Positions 6,946 to 13,738 of a stretch of DNA of 30,869 bases are shown in pieces. The position numbers were made by a program, and so were the translations under genes. This DNA is from DASXTS01 sp036505275 (lineage in GTDB: Bacteria; Actinomycetota; Actinomycetes; Mycobacteriales; Pseudonocardiaceae): contig DASXTS010000114.1 in assembly GCA_036505275.1 (NCBI GenBank), positions 1 to 30,869 on the forward strand, given 5' to 3'. The first letter of the stretch is position 1; the number at the start of each line of letters is the position of its first letter. The notes beneath the pieces were generated by a model. It worked only from the letters and a program-made list of their open reading frames with translations. It was not told the origin of the DNA and ran no database searches.

Positions 6946-9003
6946 CTACGCGGGGTCCAGCCGCACGGCGCAGACCTTGAACTCCGGCATGCGGCTTGTG
7001 GGGTCCAGCGCCGGATTCGTGATCAGGTTGGCCGCGCCCTCGCCCGGGAAGTGGAACGGCAGGAACACCGTGTCGTGACGCATCGACGGGTCCAGCCGGA
7101 CCCGGGCGACCGTCGACCCCCGCCGCGAGCGCACCACGGCGAGCCCAGCCTCCACCAACCCGTGCCGGGCGGCGGTGTCCGGGTGAACCTCGACGAACGC
7201 CTCGTCGACCGTCGCGGCCAGCTCGGACACCCGCCGGGTCTGCGCGCCGGACTGGTAGTGCGCCAGGATCCGGCCGGTCGTCGCGTACAGCGGATAGGCC
7301 TCGTCCGGCTGTTCGGCAGGGCCGGACGGGTTGATCACGCCGAACCTGGCCTTGCCGTCCGCGTGGAAGAAACGGTCCAGGAACAACCGGGGGGTGCCGG
7401 GGTGGTCGGCGGTGGGGCACGGCCAGTGCAGCGCCTCCCCCGCGGCCAGTCGCTCGTACGTCATGCCCGCGTAGTCCGACCTCCCGCCGGCCGACGCCCG
7501 GCACAGCTCGTCGAACACGACCTCCGGCTCGGTCGGGAACCGCGATGGCGGCTGGCCCAGCCGCACAGCAAGCCCCTGGAGCACCTCGAGGTCGCTGCGG
7601 ACACCGCGTGGCGGCGGGATCGCCGGCCGGCGCAGCAGCACGCGACCTTCGAGGTTGGTCATCGTGCCGCCCTCCTCGGCCCACTGCGTTACGGGAAGGA
7701 CGATGTCTGCCCGCACGGCGGTCTCGGACGGCACGATATCGGCCACCACCAGCAGGTCGAGCGCCGCGAGCCGCTCGGCCACCACGCCCACCCGCGGCGC
7801 CGAAACCAACACGTTGGCGCCGAAGACCAACAGCGCCTTCGGGCCGTCCGGCGTGCCCAGTGCGTCAAGCAGCTCCGCCGCGCTGCGGCCCGGGCCGGGC
7901 AGTGACGCCGGGTCGACGCCCCACACGCCGGCCACGTGCGCTCGCGCCGCCGGATCATCAATCAACCTGTAGCCCGGCAGCTGGTCGGCCTTCTGCCCGT
8001 GCTCGCGGCCGCCCTGGCCATTGCCCTGCCCGGTGATCGTGCCGAACCCGCTGCCATCCCGGCCAGGCAGCCCGAGCGCCAGCGCCAGGTTGATCCACGC
8101 CCGGACGGTGGCCACACCCGTCGCATGCTGCTCGGTGCCACGGGCGGTGAGGATGTATGCCCGCTCCGCCTCGGCGAGCCGGTGCACCGTGGCCCGGATG
8201 TCGGCCGCCGACACCCCCGTGATCCGTTCGGTGTGCTCAGGCCAGTACTGCGCCGCTTCCTGCCATGCGTCGGCGAACCCGACCGTCCGGGCCTCGATGT
8301 AGTCCCGGTCGATGAGGGCGTCTGCCACAGCGGCGTGCAGCATGCCGATCGCCAGCACCGCGTCCGAGCCCGGCCGCAGCGCCAGGTGCAGCCCGCCGGC
8401 GGTCACCGCGGCATCCGCGGTCGCCGACCGCCGCGGGTCGACCACGATCTGCGGCACGCCGCGCAGATGCGATACGAACGGCGGCATGGTCTCCGCGACG
8501 TTGGCACCGACCAGCAGCACCACGTCGGAGTCGGCCAGGTCGGTAACCGGGAACGGCAGCCCACGGTCGACGCCGAACGCGGCGTTTCCGGCCGCCGCGG
8601 CGGACGACATGCAGAACCGGCCGTTGTAGTCGATCTGCGACGTGCGCAATGCCACCCGGGCGAACTTGCCGAGCAGGTAGCACTTCTCGTTGGTCAGCCC
8701 GCCGCCGCCGAACATCGCGATCGCGTCCGGGCCGTGCGCCGCCTGGAGCGCGCGGATCCGGTCGGCGACGAAGTCCAGGGCGGTGTTCCAGGACACCGGC
8801 CGGCCATGCAGCAGCGGCGAGGTCAGCCGCTCCGGGTGTCGCAGCAGCTCGGCGGACGTCCAGCCCTTCTGGCACAAACCGCCGCGGTTGGTCGGGAACT
8901 CGCGGGGCGCGACGTTGACCCCGGCCGGGCCGGCCGGGGTGAGCCTCATGCCACATTGCAGCGCGCAGTACGGGCAGTGGGTGTCGACGGGCACGGGTGG
9001 CAT
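6946..9003 (-). CDS. nasC: Assimilatory nitrate reductase catalytic subunit (molybdopterin oxidoreductase)
   Basis: A 685-residue Mo-bisMGD enzyme of the NasC/NarB/Fdh-like family, reducing nitrate to nitrite in the cytoplasm. Near the N-terminus, HCPYCALQCGMRL and then GGLCQKGW supply the four Cys of a [4Fe-4S] cluster. Next come NEKCYLLGKFARVALRTSQI and DYNGRFCMSSAAAAGNAAFG, typical of the family around the Mo site, and QGNGQGGREHGQKADQLPGY in the centre. The C-terminal MoCo-binding domain includes YPLYATTGRILAHYQSGAQT. There is no twin-arginine signal, which fits a cytoplasmic assimilatory enzyme. The C-terminal BFD domain of some NasA/NarB proteins is absent here; the separate NasB-like protein carries one. 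The ATG at 9003 overlaps the narK stop (TGATG). Confidence 0.93.
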   Translation of the reverse strand: MPPVPVDTHCPYCALQCGMRLTPAGPAGVNVAPREFPTNRGGLCQKGWTSAELLRHPERLTSPLLHGRPVSWNTALDFVADRIRALQAAHGPDAIAMFGGGGLTNEKCYLLGKFARVALRTSQIDYNGRFCMSSAAAAGNAAFGVDRGLPFPVTDLADSDVVLLVGANVAETMPPFVSHLRGVPQIVVDPRRSATADAAVTAGGLHLALRPGSDAVLAIGMLHAAVADALIDRDYIEARTVGFADAWQEAAQYWPEHTERITGVSAADIRATVHRLAEAERAYILTARGTEQHATGVATVRAWINLALALGLPGRDGSGFGTITGQGNGQGGREHGQKADQLPGYRLIDDPAARAHVAGVWGVDPASLPGPGRSAAELLDALGTPDGPKALLVFGANVLVSAPRVGVVAERLAALDLLVVADIVPSETAVRADIVLPVTQWAEEGGTMTNLEGRVLLRRPAIPPPRGVRSDLEVLQGLAVRLGQPPSRFPTEPEVVFDELCRASAGGRSDYAGMTYERLAAGEALHWPCPTADHPGTPRLFLDRFFHADGKARFGVINPSGPAEQPDEAYPLYATTGRILAHYQSGAQTRRVSELAATVDEAFVEVHPDTAARHGLVEAGLAVVRSRRGSTVARVRLDPSMRHDTVFLPFHFPGEGAANLITNPALDPTSRMPEFKVCAVRLDPA

Positions 9004-10391
9004 CAGATTCCGGCGTAGGCCAGCTCCCGCGCGCCGGACGGGATGGCGACCTTCCGCAGGTACACCGCGTAGGTCACCGCGCCGCACACCGTGTAGAACA
9101 CCAGAAACGCGGCGAACGCCGTGGTGCCGCTGCCGGTGGTCTGGAACGAGGAGCGGAACGCCAGGTTGATGAACAACCCACCGAGTGCGCCGACCGCGCC
9201 GGCGATGCCGATCAGCGCGCCGGACAGCCGACGGGCGCGCAGCAGCTCCGTGGTCTCGTCGGCCCCCTCGGCGATCGCCGTCTTCGCCTTCGACCGGAAG
9301 ATCGCCGGGATCATTTTGTAGGTCGACCCGTTGCCGATGCCGGTGAGCACGAACATCGTGATGAAGCCGACCAGGAACAGGGGCAGCGACCTGAGGTTGT
9401 TGGCCAGAATCACCACGCCGGTACCCACCGCCAGGCCGATGAACACACCCAGCGTGACGAGCGCACCGCCGATCTTGTCGGACAGCCAGCCGCCGGGCGG
9501 GCGGGAGAAGCTGCCCAGCAACGGGCCGAGGAAGGTCAGCGCGGCCGCTTGCAGCGGAGTGCGGCCGAACTGGTTCTGCAGCACGAGGCCGAAGGCGAAG
9601 CTGTAGCCGATGAACGAGCCGAAGGTGCCGATGTACAGGAACGACATCACGTAGGTCTGCGGCTCGCGGAGGATCTCCTTGACCGCCTTGGTGTCGTTCC
9701 TGGCGGTGGTGAGATTGTCCATGAACAGCGCGGCACCCACCGTCGCGGCGACGATCAGGGGGAGGTAGATGTAGAGCACCAGCTGCGGCGTGGCCAGGCC
9801 GACCGAGCCGATGACGATCAGGCCGACGATCTGCACGACGGCGACGCCCAGGTTGCCGCCGCCGGCGTTGAGACCGAGCGCCAGGCCTTTCCTGCCCTCC
9901 GGGTAGAAGGCGTTGATGTTGGCCATGGACGAGGCGAAGTTGCCGCCGCCGACGCCGGCGATCGCGGCGACGACGAGGAAGGTGGCCAGCGAGGTACCGG
10001 GCTTCATGACGATCGCGAGCAGGATTGTCGGCACCATCAACATGAGGGCGCTGAAAATCGTCCAGTTGCGGCCGCCGAATCTGGCCGGCCCGAACGTGTA
10101 GGGCACCCGGATGACCGAGCCGACGGCGGTCGCGGTGGCCACCATGAGGAACTTGTCCGCCGCGCTCATGCCGTACTGCTTTCCCATGAACAGCACCATC
10201 ACCGAGAACAAGGTCCACACCGAGAAGCCGATATGTTCGGCAAAGATCGACCAGGCGAGGTTGCGACGGGCCACCCCCCTGCCGGTTGTCTCCCAGAACG
10301 TCGGGTCCTCCGGCTCCCAGTGGTCGATCCAGTGGCCGCTGAGCCGGTAGCTCCTCGTCGCGGCCGGTGGCTGGCTGGCGGTCGTCGTCAC
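9003..10391 (-). CDS. narK: Nitrate/nitrite transporter NarK (MFS, NNP family)
   Basis: A 462-residue membrane protein with about 12 hydrophobic segments. The NNP signature regions are visible: VGGGNFASSMANINAFYP followed by GLALGLNAGGGNLGVAVVQ in the first half, and GIGNGSTYKMIPAIF in the second, the Gly/Asn-rich helices that line the nitrate path. The N-terminus (RSYRLSGHWIDHWEPED) is typical of actinobacterial NarK. I chose the GTG at 10391 because GGAGG lies five bases upstream; in-frame starts further upstream lack such a site. It overlaps nasC by one base, so uptake and reduction are coupled. It can import nitrate and/or exchange nitrite; direction cannot be read from sequence. Confidence 0.94.
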   Translation of the reverse strand: MTTTASQPPAATRSYRLSGHWIDHWEPEDPTFWETTGRGVARRNLAWSIFAEHIGFSVWTLFSVMVLFMGKQYGMSAADKFLMVATATAVGSVIRVPYTFGPARFGGRNWTIFSALMLMVPTILLAIVMKPGTSLATFLVVAAIAGVGGGNFASSMANINAFYPEGRKGLALGLNAGGGNLGVAVVQIVGLIVIGSVGLATPQLVLYIYLPLIVAATVGAALFMDNLTTARNDTKAVKEILREPQTYVMSFLYIGTFGSFIGYSFAFGLVLQNQFGRTPLQAAALTFLGPLLGSFSRPPGGWLSDKIGGALVTLGVFIGLAVGTGVVILANNLRSLPLFLVGFITMFVLTGIGNGSTYKMIPAIFRSKAKTAIAEGADETTELLRARRLSGALIGIAGAVGALGGLFINLAFRSSFQTTGSGTTAFAAFLVFYTVCGAVTYAVYLRKVAIPSGARELAYAGI

Positions 10392-10456
10392 GAGTTCCTC
10401 CACGGTGTCGTCACGGCCTGCCTTCCAGCGCCCAGAGCTGGCCTGGCATGCACCAC

Positions 10457-10477
10457 ACGCTAAGAAGCGGCCATTAC
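10457..10477 (-). promoter_or_regulatory. Putative narK promoter/operator element
   Basis: The plus-strand block GCTAAGAAGCGGCCATTAC (10459-10477) is a near copy of the block in front of nasB. On the coding strand it gives GTAAT-N10-TAGCGT, where TAGCGT (10457-10462) fits a TANNNT -10 box. This would leave a leader of roughly 60 bases before the narK GTG. The shared element suggests both nitrate units answer to one factor. Confidence 0.55.
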
Positions 10478-10544
10478 CCGCCCATGGCGGTACGTGACAG
10501 CGGCGAAAACAGGCCCTCATTCGGGCGCAACACCACCGGTGAGC

Positions 10545-10851
10545 CCGCGTCGCACCTTCTCACCGAGCCCGAATCTGACCGCGAGCATGGTCGCGGTGAC
10601 CGGAGCCATCGAGATCACCGTCCGCGGCTGGGACATCTCGGTAGCTTGCGGCGCCCGCCGACCGGTCCCGCCGGGCCTGGCGGCCCTCTTGTTGCCGATC
10701 GCCCCGCTGTTGGTCACCCCAGGCACCCGGGCCTGGGCTGTTCGCCGACCCGGTTCGGTTGCCCGGCCCAGCCTGCCCCGGCGACCAGCTCGTCGCCTTC
10801 CTCGGCCGCCAGCCGCGCCCACCGGCCGCGCCAGGGCCCGGTAGCGCCTGA
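10545..10851 (+). pseudogene. C-terminal remnant of a mycothiol-dependent isomerase-like (TIGR03086-type) protein
   Basis: In the frame of base 10587 the DNA reads VAVTGAIEITVRGWDISVAC, then GARRPVPPGLAALLLPIAPL. This matches the conserved E-x2-VHGWD-x-A region of the actinobacterial maleylpyruvate isomerase-like/DinB-fold family (TIGR03086). Near 10730 the frame shifts by +1 and continues as GLFADPVRLPGPACPGDQLV and AFLGRQPRPP, the expected C-terminal end, stopping at 10849-10851. The N-terminal metal-binding half is missing and no start is visible. A decayed gene; family assignment is by motif resemblance. Confidence 0.6.
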
Positions 10852-10969
10852 ACCAGGCACGCGGCGCAGGCCAGCGGCGATTCCGGGGAGTCCGGCTGGT
10901 CTATATCCGTAGGCGCCAAACAAGCGGCGCGGAACGCACAAGAACACGGCAGAAACCGGAGCAACAGAC

Positions 10970-11029
10970 ATGACAATCGCAGGAAAGACGGTGCCGGTGA
11001 CCGGGGCCAATACGGCTGAACGTACACAG
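10970..11029 (+). pseudogene. N-terminal stub of a short-chain dehydrogenase (SDR)
   Basis: After CCGGAG the ATG at 10970 opens MTIAGKTVPVTGAN, the start of a classical SDR Rossmann fold (the V-TGAN part of TGxxxGxG). The expected RGIG continuation is replaced by unrelated residues (TAERTQARSD). The following sequence shows no SDR catalytic Tyr-x3-Lys. It looks like the first ~14 codons of a gene whose body is deleted. The similarity is short, so the call is tentative. Confidence 0.4.
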
Positions 11030-11205
11030 GCTCGCAGTGATGTTCATCGGTGCAAGCTGTCGTCGAGCCCGCCGCCGCCGTTCGCATGGCAGCTTCCCGC
11101 GTACGACGAGCGGTGTCGGTCGACAGGCCATCGGTAATGGCGTGGTATGAAACGACGGCCGCAGCAAATGGTCGACGACGACAACAACGCGCGGGTAATG
11201 GCCCA
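11030..11205. other. Non-coding stretch between SDR stub and toxin gene
   Basis: No reading frame here resembles a protein family, and no RNA gene or terminator is visible. Together with 10392-11029 it makes about 800 bases without an intact gene, filled by promoter DNA of narK and two gene remnants. Confidence 0.4.
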
Positions 11206-11589
11206 TCAGACTGCCGTGATGGTGATGAGGTCGTCCAGCCCGATCAGGTCGTTGGGGTTGCGGGTGTAGACGGCGGCATTGTGGGCGTGCGCGGTGGCGG
11301 CGATCAGCAGGTCCATGACGCGACCGCGTGGCTGTCGTCCAACCTGGACGACGCGGGCGGCCAGCTGGGCGTAGCTGTCGGCGACGGCCTCATCGATGGG
11401 CAGTGCGTCGAAGCGGCGTTGGATGGCGCTGAGACGACCCAGCCGAAGCCCCCGGATTCGGTCATCGCTGGCGACCAGGACGCCGAATTGCAGTTCGGCG
11501 AGGCTGGCGACGCTGATGGCCAGTTCGCCGGGAATGGGCGCAACGTCGGTGGCAATCAGGACGCTGGTGTCCAGGATCCCGCGACTCAC
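11206..11589 (-). CDS. vapC: PIN-domain ribonuclease toxin (VapC family)
   Basis: A 127-residue PIN-domain protein. The acidic Mg-binding residues are in place: D7 in ILDTSVLI, E32 in SLAELQFG, D93 in VMDLLIAATA and D114 in YTRNPNDL, with N111 in the usual TRN position. VapC toxins are endoribonucleases that cut tRNA or rRNA and are held inactive by the antitoxin. The GTG at 11589 overlaps the antitoxin stop (GTGA), the standard coupled arrangement. Length is normal, and all catalytic residues are kept, so it should be active unless neutralised. The target RNA cannot be predicted. Confidence 0.92.
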   Translation of the reverse strand: MSRGILDTSVLIATDVAPIPGELAISVASLAELQFGVLVASDDRIRGLRLGRLSAIQRRFDALPIDEAVADSYAQLAARVVQVGRQPRGRVMDLLIAATAHAHNAAVYTRNPNDLIGLDDLITITAV

Positions 11590-11834
11590 CCGCGCGTCCA
11601 CGGGTCGGCGAGGCTGTCGTCGAGCAGGTCGCGGTCGGCCGGCCAGTCCGGATCGGTCGGAGTGCTGAAGACAGCGGCTAGTTCGTCCCAGCGTCGCCAG
11701 GTTCGGGGGCTGATCGGGCCGAGGACGGCCGCTGGACGGCCGGCGACGGTGATTGTCAGGTGCTCGCCCGCTTGGGCGCGCCGTACCAGCTCGCTGGCAT
11801 TCTGCCGCATCTCGCGCAATCCGACCTCGGTCAC
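11586..11834 (-). CDS. Phd/YefM-family antitoxin partner of VapC
   Basis: An 82-residue antitoxin. Its N-terminus, VGLREMRQNASELVRRAQAG followed by LTITVAGRPAAVLGP, is the Phd/YefM DNA-binding fold. The C-terminal part (DWPADRDLLDDSLADPW) is acidic and would wrap the PIN toxin. I chose the GTG at 11834; another GTG at 11843 is in frame. A TACCGT box (11842-11847 on the minus strand) lies seven bases upstream, consistent with a leaderless start. It is the first gene of the pair and probably autorepresses through the palindrome just upstream. Confidence 0.88.
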   Translation of the reverse strand: MTEVGLREMRQNASELVRRAQAGEHLTITVAGRPAAVLGPISPRTWRRWDELAAVFSTPTDPDWPADRDLLDDSLADPWTRG

Positions 11835-11844
11835 GCCCCGCACG

Positions 11845-11860
11845 GTAGCACATGTGCAAC
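11845..11860. promoter_or_regulatory. Palindrome at the toxin-antitoxin promoter
   Basis: GTAGCACATGTGCAAC is a 16-bp inverted repeat with one mismatched pair. It overlaps the upstream edge of the putative -10 box of the antitoxin gene. The position and symmetry fit an autoregulatory operator of a Phd-type antitoxin; binding is inferred. Confidence 0.55.
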
Positions 11861-11935
11861 ATGCTGATGCCGAGGTTGTGAAGGCCAACGTGTGGTGGAC
11901 AGATGCGAGAGCGGTCCAGCGAGAGCGTACTCGGC

Positions 11936-12925
11936 TCAGCGGCCGGTCAATCGCTCGAGATGTTCTGGGTAGCGTTCGCCCTGGATTTCGATCTTCGCGG
12001 CGGCGGCTTCGACTTCCCGGAGATCGTCGGAGGTCAGCTCGACGTTGACGGCTCCGATGTTCTCGTCGAGCCGCTCCAGCCTCCGGGTGCCGGGGATGGG
12101 GACTATCCACGGCTTCTGGGCCAGCAGCCAGGCGAGGGCTACCTGCGCCGGTGTCGCATTCTTGTGTTCGGCGATCGTGGCGAGCAGATCAACCAGGGCC
12201 TGGTTGGCCTGTCGCGCTTGCGGGTCGAAGCGAGGGATGGTGCTTCGGATGTCAGAGCGGTCGAAGGCCGTGTCCTCGGTGATCTTTCCGGTGAGGAAAC
12301 CCTTACCCAGAGGGCTGAAGGGAACAAAGCCGATGCCGAGCTCCTCCAGGGTCGGCAGCACCTCGGCTTCGGGCCGCCGCCACCACAGCGAGTACTCGCT
12401 CTGCACGGCGGTGACGGGCTGAACAGCGTGGGCGCGCCGGATCGTCGCGGCGGCGGCCTCGGACATGCCGAAGTGCTTCACCTTCCCCGCATCGATCAGC
12501 TCCTTGACCGCGCCGGCCACGTCCTCGATCGGCACCTCCGGGTTGACCCGGTGTTGGTAGAAGAGGTCGATCGTGTCGACTCTGAGCCGCCTCAGTGCGG
12601 CATCGGCGACCTGCTTGATGTGCTCGGGTCGGCTGGACAGGCCGGTCTGTGTTCCGTCGGCGTCGAATTGGAAGCCGAACTTGGTGGCGATCACGACCTC
12701 GCCGCGAAACGGGGAGAGAGCCTCGCCTACCAGTTCCTCGTTGACGAACGGGCCGTAGACCTCGGCGGTGTCGAAGAACGTAATGCCTCGTTCAACGGCG
12801 GCCCGGATCACCGAGATCATCTCCTGCCGCGTTCCGGCCGGGCCGTAGCCGTGGCTCATGCCCATGCAGCCGAGCCCGAGGGCCGAGACCTCCAGCTCGC
12901 TGGTGCCGAGTGTGCGGTGTTGCAT
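11936..12925 (-). CDS. Aldo/keto reductase
   Basis: A 329-residue NADPH-dependent oxidoreductase of the AKR superfamily. It starts MQHRTLGTSELEVSALGLG and carries the catalytic set D52 and Y57 (FFDTAEVYGP), K82 (VVIATKFGF) and H125 (LFYQHRVNPEVP). The C-terminus has the cofactor-binding VPIPGTRRLERLDEN motif. ATG at 12925 is preceded by AAGGAAGG nine bases upstream. Such enzymes reduce aldehydes or ketones to alcohols in the cytoplasm; the substrate is unknown. The neighbouring upstream DNA holds a decayed XRE regulator that may once have controlled it. Confidence 0.93.
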   Translation of the reverse strand: MQHRTLGTSELEVSALGLGCMGMSHGYGPAGTRQEMISVIRAAVERGITFFDTAEVYGPFVNEELVGEALSPFRGEVVIATKFGFQFDADGTQTGLSSRPEHIKQVADAALRRLRVDTIDLFYQHRVNPEVPIEDVAGAVKELIDAGKVKHFGMSEAAAATIRRAHAVQPVTAVQSEYSLWWRRPEAEVLPTLEELGIGFVPFSPLGKGFLTGKITEDTAFDRSDIRSTIPRFDPQARQANQALVDLLATIAEHKNATPAQVALAWLLAQKPWIVPIPGTRRLERLDENIGAVNVELTSDDLREVEAAAAKIEIQGERYPEHLERLTGR

Positions 12926-12954
12926 GGCGTGGAACCTTCCTTGTTTGGACCCGT

Positions 12955-13124
12955 CATTCTGGCGCCCAGCGTCAGGGCGTCCCCCGCCAACCGGGCCACC
13001 TCGGCGCGGCGCAGGCCGGGCACCTGGCGCCTCCCGCCGAACGTCGCCACACACTCGCCTGCTCTGGGGTGATCTTCGCCCGCCAGCAGGCGAGGAACTC
13101 GGGTACCTCCGTCTGGTTGTCCAC
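12955..13124 (-). pseudogene. Remnant of an XRE-type transcriptional regulator
   Basis: From the GTG at 13124 the minus strand reads DNQTEVPEFLACWRAKITPE, then QA. After a frame change it continues ATFGGRRQVPGLRRAEVARL, then AG. These are the opening segments of actinobacterial helix-turn-helix (XRE/MmyB-like) regulators, where PGLRREEVALLAG is the recognition core. The VSxxYYTRLERG segment that should follow is missing and the sequence runs directly into the aldo/keto reductase leader. One frameshift plus truncation makes it non-functional. Confidence 0.65.
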
Positions 13125-13262
13125 GCCATCGACGTTACGTCGGCCCGCGCGGCAGGTGGGAGACCCTGCCAGTACCCCTTATCGGCCTCTGCGCAATGGT
13201 CGAGGTGTGAGAATGGCTGATCGTCGAGGCGTGGCCGGTCGTTGCGGGTAGGAGGCGTGGGC

Positions 13263-13736
13263 ATGGTCGGGCAGCGATTCTCCGCCGACCTGCAGGCCGG
13301 CCGGGGCGGCGGAGCCTTTGTCGTGGTGCCGGAGCAGGTGCTGATGGCGATGGGCGGCGGTCGCCGGTTCCGGGTGACCGGCCTGCTCAACGGCGTCCGG
13401 TTCGACAGCTCGACCATGGGAATGGGCGACGGGCGGGTGTGCCTTGGCGTGCACAAGGCGACCCGGGCGGCCGCCGGGGTTCAGATCGGCGACACCGTCG
13501 AGCTGGAGGTCGAGCGGGACGAGCGCCCCCGGCAGCTGGACCTTCCGGACGATCTGCGGGCCGGCTTGGCGGCCGATCCCGGGGTCGCGGCCGCGTTCGA
13601 CGGCCTACCGTTCACCCATCGCCGGGAGTACGTCGAGTGGATCACCGGCGCCAAACGGGTGGCGACTCGGGCCCGGCGCCTGGCCCAGACCCTCGAGTGC
13701 CTACGACCCGACTCGCCGCCAGCCGGAACGCATTGA
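13263..13736 (+). CDS. DUF1905/YdeI-like small protein
   Basis: A 157-residue protein with two parts. Residues ~1-90 form a DUF1905-like beta barrel (QRFSADLQAG, GGAFVVVPEQV, GDTVELEVERD). Residues ~95-150 are a YdeI/OmpD-associated helical tail (LPFTHRREYVEWITGAKRVA followed by TRARRLAQTLE). Family members are widespread in actinobacteria, with no firmly established activity. ATG at 13263 has AGGAGG seven bases upstream; a longer TTG start is possible but less likely. It ends two bases from the end of the convergent dhaM. Confidence 0.85.
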   Translation: MVGQRFSADLQAGRGGGAFVVVPEQVLMAMGGGRRFRVTGLLNGVRFDSSTMGMGDGRVCLGVHKATRAAAGVQIGDTVELEVERDERPRQLDLPDDLRAGLAADPGVAAAFDGLPFTHRREYVEWITGAKRVATRARRLAQTLECLRPDSPPAGTH

Positions 13737-13738
13737 GC

